Assembly (NCBI RefSeq): GCF_029626265.1
Contig: NZ_JARUBN010000001.1
Coordinates: 2,294,001 to 2,358,000, forward strand
Direction: 5' to 3'
Origin: Micromonospora sp. WMMD1102
GTDB lineage: Bacteria > Actinomycetota > Actinomycetes > Mycobacteriales > Micromonosporaceae
Length of the DNA stretch: 64,000 bases
A program made the position numbers and the translations under genes. Each line of letters starts with the position of its first letter. Positions within the stretch are counted from its first letter, which is position 1. Below are positions 8,350-16,575 of this stretch, in pieces. The notes beneath the pieces are model-generated. The model was not told where the DNA came from and searched no databases. It saw only the letters and a list, made by a program, of their open reading frames with translations.

Positions 8350-9924
8350 CTAGGGGGTGCCGACCCGGGGCTGTGGCACGAGCTCGACGTGGGTCGGCTC
8401 CTCGGCGGCCGGGTCGCCCGGTCGGTCGACTGATCCGGCGGCCGGGTCGCCCGATCCGGCGGCCGGGTCGCCGGGGGAGCGGCGGACGTCGACCACCTGG
8501 CCGGTCAGCCCGGAGAGCAGCACGTCCAGCGAGACCCGGGCCACCGTGTCGGCGGCCAGCAGGGTGTGCTCCGGCTCCTCGCCGAACGCCCGGGTCCGCA
8601 TCGGGGTCGCGGTCCGCTCGGGGTTGACGCAGTTCACCCGTACGCCGAACTCCGACCACTCGTCGGCGAGCGCCTGGGTGAGGTTGACCACGGCGGCCTT
8701 GGTGGCCGAGTAGAGGGCGTACCGGGCCCGGCCCCGGGTGTAGGAGCTGGAGGTGTAGAGCAGCAGCTGGCCCCTGGTCTGCCGCAGGTAGGGCAGCGCC
8801 TGCCGGGCGATGTCCACCGGGGCGACCAGGTTCACCTGGAGCATGTGCGCGATCGTCGCCTCGTCCATCTCGGCGAGGGCGCCCATCCGGAGCACCCCGG
8901 CGGTCACCACCACGTGGTCGATCCGGCCGGTCGCCTCGAACGCCCCGCGCAGTGCGGCGGCGACGTCCTCGGCGCGCTCCACGTGGGTGCCGGTGCCGGA
9001 CCGGCTGACCGGGAAGACGTCCGCGCCGTAACCGCGGGCCACCTCGGCCAGCCGCGCCCCGATCCCGTGGCTGCCACCGAAGACCACCACGGTACGGCCG
9101 CTCAGCTCCTCGACGTACGCCCGCTCGTCCAGCAGCCGGGGCGCCTGGGCGGCGGCGAGCTGGAACAGTTTGTCCGCCAGGTGTACGTCGACCGGATGGG
9201 TCACCTTGATGTTCTCGTCCGAGCCGTCGATCACCTTGATCGGCACCTCGGGCAGGTAGCGCAGCACCACCCCGCAGTCGTCGGTGGCGCTGAACTCCGG
9301 GTCCTGCCCGGCCAGCTCGTACGCCGCCCGGATGGTGCTGGACCGGAACGCCTGCGGGGTCTGGCCCCGGCGCAGCCGGGCCCGGACCGGGATGTCGGTG
9401 ATGCAGTCGTCGTCGTCCACCTGGATGATCGTGTCGGCGGACGGGATGGCCACGTCGACGGCGCAGTGCCGCCAGAGCGCGTTCACGCACTCCCGGACGA
9501 TCCGGGGGCTCAGCAGCGGCCGGACCGCGTCGTGGAAGAGCACGTTGCAGTCGTCCGGGCCGAGTGCGTCCAGCGCAAGCCGGGTGGTGGCGTTGCGGGT
9601 GTCGCCGCCCTCGATCACCTGGCTGACCTTGCGGAAGCCGGCCCGGTCCACGATCTGGCGCGCCTCGGCCACGAAGCCGGGCGCCATCAGCACCAGGATC
9701 TCGTCGATCTCGGGCGCGGACTCGAAGACGGTGATGGTGTGTTCCACGATCGGCTTGCCGGCGATCTTGAGCAGCTGCTTGGGGATGCCGAGCCCGACCC
9801 GGGTCCCGGTGCCCCCGGCCAGCACCACCGCCACGGTCCGGGTCGGCCGCCACGGCGCGGCGACGTCGGGGCGGGGGCCTGCGGCCGGGCCGACGTCCGG
9901 CTTCGTCGCCGGGTCATGTGCCAT
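8350..9924 (-). CDS. Bifunctional cytidylyltransferase (IspD/TarI-like) fused to a short-chain dehydrogenase; CDP-ribitol synthesis
   Basis: A two-domain protein of 524 residues. Residues about 28-260 are an IspD/TarI-type nucleotidyltransferase with the CTP-binding signature VVLAGGTGTRVGLGIPKQ and the later conserved segments HDAVRPLL and QTPQAF. Residues about 280-490 are a short-chain dehydrogenase with VVVFGGSHGIG for NADP, TSSSY for the catalytic Ser and YALYSATK for Tyr/Lys. The same fusion occurs in Haemophilus Bcs1/Acs1, which reduces ribulose-5-phosphate and makes CDP-ribitol. The fused architecture, next to a polyol-phosphotransferase, argues for CDP-ribitol rather than isoprenoid synthesis. 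The C-terminal tail is low-complexity with a 7-residue repeat (GDPAAGS). No strong ribosome site is visible before the ATG. Confidence 0.85.
   Translation of the reverse strand: MAHDPATKPDVGPAAGPRPDVAAPWRPTRTVAVVLAGGTGTRVGLGIPKQLLKIAGKPIVEHTITVFESAPEIDEILVLMAPGFVAEARQIVDRAGFRKVSQVIEGGDTRNATTRLALDALGPDDCNVLFHDAVRPLLSPRIVRECVNALWRHCAVDVAIPSADTIIQVDDDDCITDIPVRARLRRGQTPQAFRSSTIRAAYELAGQDPEFSATDDCGVVLRYLPEVPIKVIDGSDENIKVTHPVDVHLADKLFQLAAAQAPRLLDERAYVEELSGRTVVVFGGSHGIGARLAEVARGYGADVFPVSRSGTGTHVERAEDVAAALRGAFEATGRIDHVVVTAGVLRMGALAEMDEATIAHMLQVNLVAPVDIARQALPYLRQTRGQLLLYTSSSYTRGRARYALYSATKAAVVNLTQALADEWSEFGVRVNCVNPERTATPMRTRAFGEEPEHTLLAADTVARVSLDVLLSGLTGQVVDVRRSPGDPAAGSGDPAAGSVDRPGDPAAEEPTHVELVPQPRVGTP
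8405..8472. repeat. 21-bp tandem repeat in the 3' end of the cytidylyltransferase-SDR gene
   Basis: Two 21-bp copies starting GATCCGGCGGCCGGG at 8432 and 8453, plus a partial copy near 8406. They encode repeated GDPAAGS units in a disordered C-terminal tail. The unit is in frame, so copy-number change would alter tail length without breaking the protein. Confidence 0.7.
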
Positions 9925-9943
9925 TGCCGATCCTCACTGACTG

Positions 9944-9981
9944 GACTGTCGGATGCCGAAACGACTGTCGAATGCCGAAAT
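9944..9981. promoter_or_regulatory. Direct repeat upstream of the CDP-ribitol operon
   Basis: Two imperfect 19-base copies (GACTGTCGGATGCCGAAAC and GACTGTCGAATGCCGAAAT) lie head to tail 20-57 bases upstream of the start of the minus-strand gene. The position suits an operator or activator site, but no binding protein is identified. The rest of the 330-base intergenic region holds only the hairpin at 10129-10164. Confidence 0.3.
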
Positions 9982-10128
9982 CTCCGCCCCGCCGGCGTCG
10001 CCCGGCCGGTCTGCGCCGCTTCCGGCCCACCCGGGAATGGCGTTCCCGGCCCGCCCGGGACCGACGGTCACCGTCCGCCACCGCACCCGGGCCACCGGTC
10101 GCCCTTCCCGCCGTCGCCGGTGGGGAGC

Positions 10129-10164
10129 GGTCGTCCTCCCGCCGTCACCGGTGGGAGGACGACC
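10129..10164 (-). terminator. Hairpin terminator of the ABC exporter operon
   Basis: A 15-bp stem (10129-10143 with 10150-10164, one G-U pair) and a six-base loop lie about 90 bases downstream of the ABC ATPase stop on the minus strand. It separates this operon from the CDP-ribitol operon that follows in the same direction. Confidence 0.6.
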
Positions 10165-10254
10165 GGAGCCCACGACCTCTAGGACCCTAGCGCGCGGCCG
10201 GTCGCCCGGGTAGCCGCGCCGGGCGGGCCGCCCGGACGCCGGACGGCCCGGGCG

Positions 10255-11076
10255 TCACTTCTGGTTCATGAACTCGTCGTACTGGGCGATCACCTCGGCG
10301 GTCGGCCCGTCCGCCCGGATCAGCCCTGATTCCAGCCAGATCGACCGTTCGCAGGTGTCCCGGATCGAGCTGATGCTGTGGCTGACCAGGAAGACCGTGC
10401 CGGCTCCGGCCCGCAGTTCCCGGACCCGCCGCTCGCTGCGCCGCCGGAACCGGGCGTCCCCGGTGGCCAGCGCCTCGTCGATCAGCAGTACGTCGTGCTT
10501 CTTCGCCGCCGCGATGGAGAACCGGAGCCGGGCGGCCATCCCGGACGAGTACGTCCGCATCGGCAGCGAGGCGAAGTCGCCGCGCTCGTTGATCCCGGAG
10601 AAGGTGATGATCCCCGGGGTGAGTTCGCGCACCTCGGCCGGGGTCATCCCCATCGCCAGGCAGCCGAGCATGACGTTGCGTTCCCCGGAGAGGTCGTTGA
10701 GCAGGGCCGCGTTCACCCCGAGCAGCGACGGCTGGCCCTGGGTGTAGATCGCGCCCCGGTTGGTGGGCAGCAGCCCGGCGATCGCCCGCAGCAGGGTCGA
10801 CTTGCCGGAGCCGTTGCTGCCGATCAGCCCGATGGCCTCGCCCCGGTACGCGGTGAAGCTGACGCCCTTGACCGCGTGCACCTCGCGGACCGTCGGCGCC
10901 TTGGTGCCGCTGACCATCCGCTTGAGCGCGCCGACCGCACCGCCGCTGCCGCCCTGGCCGGCGCCGTGCACCCGGTAGGTGACGTGCACGTCGTCGACGA
11001 CGACGGTGGGGATCCGGGAACCGTCGGCGGCGGTGGACGCCGAGACGTCGGTCCGTACGTTTGTCGGCTCAGCCAC
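10255..11076 (-). CDS. Polysaccharide/teichoic acid ABC exporter, ATP-binding subunit (Wzt/TagH-like)
   Basis: An ABC ATPase of 273 residues. Walker A is GSNGSGKST (about residues 86-94), the signature is YSSGMAARLRFS, Walker B is VLLIDEAL, and the H-loop is VSHS. The long spacing before Walker A and the MRTYSSGM form are characteristic of the Wzt/TagH subfamily that powers export of undecaprenyl-linked polymers. There is no C-terminal carbohydrate-binding extension. I chose the GTG at 11076, which overlaps the permease stop and has AGGGAG upstream, over a GTG at 11097. It is translationally coupled to the permease. Confidence 0.88.
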   Translation of the reverse strand: MAEPTNVRTDVSASTAADGSRIPTVVVDDVHVTYRVHGAGQGGSGGAVGALKRMVSGTKAPTVREVHAVKGVSFTAYRGEAIGLIGSNGSGKSTLLRAIAGLLPTNRGAIYTQGQPSLLGVNAALLNDLSGERNVMLGCLAMGMTPAEVRELTPGIITFSGINERGDFASLPMRTYSSGMAARLRFSIAAAKKHDVLLIDEALATGDARFRRRSERRVRELRAGAGTVFLVSHSISSIRDTCERSIWLESGLIRADGPTAEVIAQYDEFMNQK

Positions 11077-11965
11077 GGCCGTACTCCCTCTCGCCACGCC
11101 AGAAGTAGACGAATCCCAGTACGCCGGCCACGATCGCCCAGCCGACGGCGAGCAGCCAGCTCTGGGTCGCCGACGAGGTGACCGGTGCCGTCTCCATCAG
11201 CGCGTGCCGCATCAGCTCGATGTAGACCAGCAGCGGGTTGAGCTGGACCAGCCAGGCCACCGTCTCGGGCAGGTGCCGCTCGAAGTAGACCACGCTGTAG
11301 AGCACGCCAGAGGCGTACATCCAGGTGCGCATCACGAACGGGACGATCTGCTTCACATCGGTGATCTTGGCGCCGAGCCGGGCGACCGCCATCGCCACCC
11401 CGGCGTTGAAGATCGACTGGAGCACCACCGCCGGGATCACCAGCAGCCACTCGAGGGTGACCGGTTCGCCGTCCACCAGCACGATCGCGGCCAGCACGAC
11501 GATGGAGGCGAGGAGCTGCTGGAACTGGGTCAGCGTGATCGCGATCGGCAGGCTGGCCCGGGGGAAGTGCAGGGCCCGGATCAGGCCGAGGTTGCCACTG
11601 ATCGCCTGCACCCCGGAACTCACCACGGACTGGGTGAAGGTGAACACGAACAGCCCGGTGCAGAGATAGGCGATGAAGTTCTCGACCTCCCTGCTGGTGC
11701 CGAGGATCACCCCGAAGATCAGGTAATAGACGGCCGCGTTTGTCAGCGGGGTGAGCACCTGCCAGAGCCGACCCAGCCGGGCGGTGCTGAACGACGCCGC
11801 CAACCTGGCGTTGGCGTAGGCGGCGATGAAGTGCCGGTAGGACCACAGCTGCCGGATGTACGCGGCGAGACGGGGTCTTTCACCGGCGACGCCAAGACCG
11901 TACCGGGCCGCGAGCTGGGCGCCGGTCAGTCCTGAATCGGGGTCGGCTACCGCCGTAGTGGCCAT
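11069..11965 (-). CDS. Polysaccharide/teichoic acid ABC exporter permease (Wzm/TagG-like)
   Basis: An ABC-2 type permease of 298 residues with six predicted spans and the family segment RYKNARL-like YANARLAASFSTARLGRLWQ before the first span. Other typical segments are GLIRALHFPRASLPI (the coupling loop) and the C-terminal LNPLLVYIELMRHALM. With the ATPase it would flip finished lipid-linked polymer across the membrane. ATG at 11965 has GGAGCG upstream. It diverges from the TetR regulator across about 155 bases. The export of the ribitol-phosphate-type polymer made by the neighbouring genes is inferred. Confidence 0.86.
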   Translation of the reverse strand: MATTAVADPDSGLTGAQLAARYGLGVAGERPRLAAYIRQLWSYRHFIAAYANARLAASFSTARLGRLWQVLTPLTNAAVYYLIFGVILGTSREVENFIAYLCTGLFVFTFTQSVVSSGVQAISGNLGLIRALHFPRASLPIAITLTQFQQLLASIVVLAAIVLVDGEPVTLEWLLVIPAVVLQSIFNAGVAMAVARLGAKITDVKQIVPFVMRTWMYASGVLYSVVYFERHLPETVAWLVQLNPLLVYIELMRHALMETAPVTSSATQSWLLAVGWAIVAGVLGFVYFWRGEREYGRG

Positions 11966-12106
11966 AGCAAGGCGCTCCGATCTCTTCGGGCTTGAGGAAC
12001 GCGCGACAGGGGTGACCGTGGCCGGAACGATCGGACGCCGAGCGGTCGTCGCTTCGTGGCAAGGTAGTCCATCGTACGTCGCGACGCAACCGTACCGTCG
12101 CCGTGC

Positions 12107-12112
12107 TATCTT
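12107..12112 (+). promoter_or_regulatory. Candidate -10 box for a leaderless tetR transcript
   Basis: TATCTT ends eight bases before the GTG of the TetR gene, and no ribosome-binding site is seen before that start. This arrangement would place the transcript start at or next to the start codon. No good -35 is visible. Confidence 0.3.
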
Positions 12113-12119
12113 GGCCGGC

Positions 12120-12746
12120 GTGGCGACCGACAACCGGCGAGCTCCAGCGGGAGCGGCGGTACTCCGAGGGGAGATCACCGCCGCGATCCGCCAGGCTGTG
12201 TTGCAGGAACTCGCCGCGGTCGGCTACGGACGTCTCTCGATCGAGGCGGTGGCCCGGCGGGCCGGCGTCGGCAAGACGGCGGTCTATCGCCGGTGGAACT
12301 CCAAGCTGGAACTGGTGCTGGAGATCGTCTCCCGGGTCGCGGGGCGTAGCCTACCGTTACCGGACACCGGCAGCCTACGCGGAGACCTCGACATCCTGTT
12401 GCGGATCGTGGCCAAGGCGCTCCGGCACCCGCTGGCCTCGCAGATCATCCCGGATCTCCTCGCCGAGGCCGCCCGCAACCCGCAGATCGCGCAGACGCTC
12501 CAGGAGGCCCTGCACGCCAACCAGCGGGACATCGGCATACTGTTGATCGGCCGGGCGGTCGACCGGGGCGAGCTGCCCGCCGGCGCCGACCCGGACGTCG
12601 CGGTCGACCTGATCGTCGGCCCGCTCTACTGGCGGCTCGCCGTGACCCGCACCCCCCTGCAAGAGGACTACCTGCAACGGATGGTCGCCGCGATCGCCAC
12701 CGCCCTCGGCGCGGACGACACGGTCGCGGCAGGAGGGGGCAACTGA
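12120..12746 (+). CDS. TetR/AcrR family transcriptional regulator
   Basis: A 208-residue repressor. The N-terminal helix-turn-helix (about residues 15-62) reads from ITAAIRQAVL to the recognition helix GVGKTAVYRRW, a strong TetR signature. The rest is the helical TetR_C ligand domain (LVGPLYWRL-like segment VGPLYWRLAV). The start is GTG at 12120. It diverges from the ABC exporter genes, so control of the exporter promoter and its own is the simplest guess. The ligand is unknown. Confidence 0.85.
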   Translation: MATDNRRAPAGAAVLRGEITAAIRQAVLQELAAVGYGRLSIEAVARRAGVGKTAVYRRWNSKLELVLEIVSRVAGRSLPLPDTGSLRGDLDILLRIVAKALRHPLASQIIPDLLAEAARNPQIAQTLQEALHANQRDIGILLIGRAVDRGELPAGADPDVAVDLIVGPLYWRLAVTRTPLQEDYLQRMVAAIATALGADDTVAAGGGN

Positions 12747-12904
12747 GGTCCCGCCCCCAACCCGACCGGCCGACCCCACCGGCACCGACGGTGACCGTGG
12801 TCACCATCGCCCCCGACGACTCCGCACCACCCGATCGACCTACCCGACCGAGAGCTAGCATCGCGTGCCGAACGCGAATCTCCCCACCGACAGGAGGATT
12901 GCCC

Positions 12905-14014
12905 ATGACTGGGCAGCACCCAGACCCGATCCCACCCGCGAAGCCAGTGATCGGAGAAGCCGAGATCGAGGCCGCTGTGCGGGTGCTCCGCAGTGGCCGG
13001 GTGGTGCAGGGGCCGGAGGTGGCCGCGTTCGAGGAGGAGTTCTCCGAGCTGGTGGCGGGCCGGCACTGCGTGGCGGTCAACTCCGGCACGTCCGCACTGC
13101 ACCTGGCCCTGCTCGCCCTGGGCGTCGGCCCCGGTGACGAGGTCGTCGTGCCGTCGTTCTCGTTCGCCGCGAGCGCGAACGCGGTCCGGCTGGTCGGCGC
13201 GGAGCCGGTCTTCGTGGACATCGAGCCCGGCAGCTTCTGCGTCGACCCGGACGCGGTCGCGGCGGCGATCACCCCGCGCACCGTGGCGATCATGCCGGTG
13301 CACCTCTACGGGCACCCGGCCGCGATGGACCGGCTGGTGCCGATCGCCGAGCGGCACGGCCTGGCGATCGTCGAGGACGCCGCCCAGGCGCACGGCGCCG
13401 CACTGAACGGGGTACCGGTGGGCAGCTTCGGCGCCGCCGGCTGCTTCAGCTTCTACCCGACCAAGAACATGCACGCCCTGGAGGGCGGCATGATCACCAC
13501 CGGTGACCCGGAGCTGGCGCGTACCCTGCGGCTGCTGCGCAACCAGGGCATGGAGCAGCGGTACGCCAACGAGATCGTCGGCGCCAACATGCGGCTGACC
13601 GACGTGGCCGCCGCGATCGGCCGGGTGCAGCTGGGTCAGCTTCCGGAGTGGACCGAGCAGCGCCGGTCGAACGCGAAGTTCCTCGACTCCCGGATCACCG
13701 GCATGGTCACCCCGCCGGTCGCCGACGCGGCCCGGCACGTCTACCACCAGTACACCGTCCGGGTCACCGGTGACCGGGACGCCGCCCAGCGGCACCTCCA
13801 GGAGCGGGGCGTGGGCAACGCCGTGTACTACCCGACCCCGATCCACCGGCTCAAGCCGTACCTGGACGAGGACGGCAAGCCGGGCCCGTGGGACCTGCCG
13901 GAGACCGAGCGGGCCTCCCGCGAGGTCGTGTCGCTGCCGATCCACCCGTCGCTGACCCAGGCACAGCTGGAGCGGATCGCCGAGGCAGCGAACACTGTGG
14001 CGGGTGCCCGATGA
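12905..14014 (+). CDS. DegT/DnrJ/EryC1/StrS (WbpE-like) sugar aminotransferase
   Basis: A 369-residue PLP-dependent nucleotide-sugar aminotransferase. The cofactor Lys lies in SFYPTKNMHALEGG, and other family segments are NSGTSALHLAL, EDAAQAHGA and RLTDVAAAIGRVQL. The substrate would be a 3-keto or 4-keto UDP-sugar; the adjacent Gfo/Idh dehydrogenase points to a 3-keto sugar, as in the WbpB/WbpE pair that makes UDP-2-acetamido-3-amino-glucuronate. ATG at 12905 has AGGAGG upstream. Its stop overlaps the start of the dehydrogenase (ATGA), so the two are co-translated. Confidence 0.88.
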   Translation: MTGQHPDPIPPAKPVIGEAEIEAAVRVLRSGRVVQGPEVAAFEEEFSELVAGRHCVAVNSGTSALHLALLALGVGPGDEVVVPSFSFAASANAVRLVGAEPVFVDIEPGSFCVDPDAVAAAITPRTVAIMPVHLYGHPAAMDRLVPIAERHGLAIVEDAAQAHGAALNGVPVGSFGAAGCFSFYPTKNMHALEGGMITTGDPELARTLRLLRNQGMEQRYANEIVGANMRLTDVAAAIGRVQLGQLPEWTEQRRSNAKFLDSRITGMVTPPVADAARHVYHQYTVRVTGDRDAAQRHLQERGVGNAVYYPTPIHRLKPYLDEDGKPGPWDLPETERASREVVSLPIHPSLTQAQLERIAEAANTVAGAR

Positions 14015-15045
14015 GCGGGCAGGCACGCGCACTGCGCGCCGGCCTGATCGGGCTCGGCGCGATGGGCCGCAACCACGCCCGGGTGCTCTCCGGGCTGGAC
14101 GGTGTCGACCTGGTCGGCGTCGTCGACCCGGCCGGTGACCCGACCGGCGCGCTGCCGGTGCCGGTGGTCCCCACTGTGGCCGAGCTGCTCGCCCTCAAGC
14201 TCGACTACGCGGTGGTGGCCTGCCCGACCGCGCTGCACGAGTCGGTCGGCCTGGAACTGGCCGCGAACGGCGTCTGCGCGCTGATCGAGAAGCCGCTCGC
14301 CCAGTCCGTCGAGGCCGCGACCCGGCTGGTGGAGGCGTTCGAGACGGCCGGACTGGTCGCCGGGGTGGGGCACATCGAGCGGTACAACCCGGCGTTGCAG
14401 AGCCTGCGGCTGCGGCTGGAGGCGGGCGAGCTGGGCGAGGTCTACCAGGTGGTGACCCGGCGGCAGGGCCCGTTCCCGCACCGGATCGCCGACGTCGGCG
14501 TGGTGATGGACCTGGCCACCCACGACATCGACCTGACCAGCTGGGTCACCGGGCAGGAATACACCTCGGTCTCGGCCCGTACGGTGTCGCGCAGCGGCCG
14601 GCTGCACGAGGACATGGTGGCGGCGGTCGGCCAGCTCGCCGACGGCACGATGGTCAACCACCTGGTCAACTGGCTGAGCCCGCTCAAGGAGCGGTCCACG
14701 GTGATCACCGGTGACCGGGGCTGCTTCGTCGCCGACACGCTCACCGCCGACCTCACCTTCTACGCCAACGGCGCCATCGACACCGAGTGGGAGGCCCTGC
14801 GTGCCTTCCGGGGCGTCGCCGAGGGCGACATGGTGCGGTACGCGATCCCGAAGCGGGAGCCGCTGCTGGTCGAGCACGAGCGGTTCCGCGACGCGGTGGA
14901 GGGCAAGGAGAGCGACATCGTGACGCTGCGCCAGGGCCTGCGTACGGTCGAGGTCTCCGCCGCGGTGCTCCGGTCCGCGACGGACGGCAGCACCATCCAG
15001 CTGGCCCCCCGGGGTTCGGCGGCGGACGTCGCCACCGTCTCCTAG
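14011..15045 (+). CDS. Gfo/Idh/MocA (WbpB-like) NAD-dependent sugar dehydrogenase
   Basis: A 344-residue oxidoreductase. The N-terminal Rossmann motif is GLIGLGAMGRNHARVL (about residues 11-26). The EKPLA segment that follows the substrate Lys/NAD site is present, as is a C-terminal alpha/beta domain with DLATHDIDL. In the WbpB/E system this enzyme oxidises C3 of UDP-GlcNAcA and recycles NADH with 2-oxoglutarate. The start ATG overlaps the TGA of the aminotransferase gene. A stem-loop terminator follows. Function in an aminouronic-acid route is inferred from the pairing. Confidence 0.83.
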   Translation: MSGQARALRAGLIGLGAMGRNHARVLSGLDGVDLVGVVDPAGDPTGALPVPVVPTVAELLALKLDYAVVACPTALHESVGLELAANGVCALIEKPLAQSVEAATRLVEAFETAGLVAGVGHIERYNPALQSLRLRLEAGELGEVYQVVTRRQGPFPHRIADVGVVMDLATHDIDLTSWVTGQEYTSVSARTVSRSGRLHEDMVAAVGQLADGTMVNHLVNWLSPLKERSTVITGDRGCFVADTLTADLTFYANGAIDTEWEALRAFRGVAEGDMVRYAIPKREPLLVEHERFRDAVEGKESDIVTLRQGLRTVEVSAAVLRSATDGSTIQLAPRGSAADVATVS

Positions 15046-15064
15046 ACCGAGGCTGACGGCTGAT

Positions 15065-15112
15065 CCGGCCACCGCCGGCCGGGACCCACGGGTCCGGGCC
15101 GGCGGTGGCCGG
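15065..15112. terminator. Long GC-rich stem-loop between convergent genes
   Basis: Positions 15065-15080 pair perfectly with 15097-15112, and the loop itself can form a further short stem (GGACC with GGTCC). It lies between two converging genes and can serve both directions. Confidence 0.65.
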
Positions 15113-15217
15113 CGGCGTTCCGGGGCAGCGTACGGGCTGTCAGGACGACCGCTGGTAGCCGTCGACCGGGACGACCGCTGATTCCTCGGTCAGCCCGGAC
15201 GACCGGGCGTCAGTTGG

Positions 15218-16309
15218 TCAGCCGGCCAACCGGCTCTCGAGGATCTCGACGACGCGTTCGGCGGCCCGCCCGTCGCCGAACGGGGTCCCGGGCGGTGTGC
15301 CGGGGGCCGGGCGGGTGGCCGTGCCGACCCACTCACCGGGCCCGAGCAGGGCCGGGTCGGCGACGAGCCGGTTCCAGTCGCCGTCGAGCGTCTCCAGCCA
15401 CTCCGTCTCGGACCGCAACGTCGTGCACGGGCGCCCCAGCAGGTACGCCTCCTTCTGCAGGCCGCCCGAGTCGGTCACCACGCCCACCGAACCCAGCACC
15501 GCGGCGACCATCGCGGCGTAGCCGACCGGCGACCCGACCCGCAGGGCGCCCTGCGCCAGCTTGAGTCCCTGCGCCTCGGCCCTGGCCAGCAGCCGGGGGT
15601 GCGCGAGCAGTACGACCGGCACCGGCAGCTCGGCCAGGGCCGCGACGAGCGTCGCCAGCCGGGCCGGGTCGTCGGTGTTCTCCGCCCGGTGCAGCGTGGC
15701 GAGCAGGTACGGCTCCGCCGGGTCGACCCCCTCGGGCAGCTCCGGCGCGGGCCGCTCGCCGGCCAGGATCGAGTCCCTGATCGACAGGCAGACGTCGACC
15801 ATCACGTCACCGGTGAGCACCGCCCGGTCGGCGAGCCCCTCGTTCGCCAGGTGGCGCAGCGCCTCCTGGGTCGGCGCCAGCAGCAGGTCGGCGGCGTGGT
15901 CGGTGAGCACCCGGTTGTGCTCCTCCGGCATCCGCCGGTTGAACGAACGCAGGCCGGCCTCCAGGTGCGCGACCCTGATGTGCTGCTTCACCGCCGACAC
16001 CGCACCGGCGAGCGTCGAGTTGGTGTCGCCGTAGACCAGCACCCAGTCCGGTCGCTCGGCGGCGAAGACCGGGTCGATGGCCTCCAGGATCCGCCCGGTC
16101 TGCGCCCCGTGGCCGCCGGAGCCGACGCCGAGGTGTACCGCCGGGTCCGGGATGCCGAGTCCGGAGAAGAACACGTCGGAGAGGTTCACGTCGTAGTGCT
16201 GCCCGGTGTGCACGATCACGTGCTCGTGCTCCGTACGGGCGAAAGCGGCCGCTATCGGCGCCAGCTTGACCAGTTGCGGACGGGCACCGACGACACTGAC
16301 TACCTTCAC
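15218..16309 (-). CDS. wecB: Non-hydrolysing UDP-N-acetylglucosamine 2-epimerase (WecB/WbpI family)
   Basis: A 363-residue GT-B-fold epimerase. Recognised segments are VGARPQLVKLAPI, HTGQHYD, VYGDTNSTLAG, HLEAGLRSFNRRMPEE and the C-terminal TDSGGLQKEA. It interconverts UDP-GlcNAc and UDP-ManNAc, or the 2,3-diacetamido-uronate pair in the WbpI branch. Two GTG codons stand in tandem; I chose 16309 because GGAGA is six bases upstream, while 16312 would be only three away. It is divergent from the first glycosyltransferase gene. Context with the aminotransferase and dehydrogenase favours a WbpI-like role, but a plain WecB role is possible. Confidence 0.87.
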   Translation of the reverse strand: MKVVSVVGARPQLVKLAPIAAAFARTEHEHVIVHTGQHYDVNLSDVFFSGLGIPDPAVHLGVGSGGHGAQTGRILEAIDPVFAAERPDWVLVYGDTNSTLAGAVSAVKQHIRVAHLEAGLRSFNRRMPEEHNRVLTDHAADLLLAPTQEALRHLANEGLADRAVLTGDVMVDVCLSIRDSILAGERPAPELPEGVDPAEPYLLATLHRAENTDDPARLATLVAALAELPVPVVLLAHPRLLARAEAQGLKLAQGALRVGSPVGYAAMVAAVLGSVGVVTDSGGLQKEAYLLGRPCTTLRSETEWLETLDGDWNRLVADPALLGPGEWVGTATRPAPGTPPGTPFGDGRAAERVVEILESRLAG

Positions 16310-16519
16310 CACGCGTCTCCTGAGAAAGTCTGGACTCGTCGGGGATTCGCCGGGGCAACGGCCGGCCCGGATCGTCGCCGGGGCCGCCGAACCCCGCGCC
16401 CGGCGGCAATACAATACGTCATGAGACGCCGCGACCGGTGACGATCCGGGCGCCCCAGCGGGCTGACCGGCCCAGACGTTCCCCGTTCCGGCCCACGTCG
16501 TGCACGCGCCCGATTGCCG

Positions 16520-16525
16520 TACACT
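16520..16525 (+). promoter_or_regulatory. Candidate -10 (TACACT) of the first paralogous glycosyltransferase gene
   Basis: TACACT sits in the block GCCGTACACTCGC exactly 56 bases before the ATG at 16576. The same block is found exactly 56 bases before the paralogous gene at 22103. The shared position and sequence support a real promoter or leader element; a clear -35 is not seen. Confidence 0.45.
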
Positions 16526-16575
16526 CGCCGGGGTTCTCGGGAAGTCGCGCTGCGGGAGAGGCAGAGACAGGCATC

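Noticed and set aside
5684..8353. An 889-codon open frame on the plus strand
   Set aside because: It lies antisense to the GNAT and phosphotransferase genes; the product is a His/Arg/Gln/Gly-rich string without domains, a typical GC-rich shadow.
9925..10254. Possible small genes in the 330-base gap
   Set aside because: Only low-quality Arg/Pro-rich frames; the stretch is explained by the direct repeat and the hairpin at 10129-10164.
12018..12119. Longer N-terminus of the TetR regulator starting in the divergent promoter region
   Set aside because: Residues before the GTG at 12120 do not resemble TetR proteins, and the region should hold the divergent promoter.
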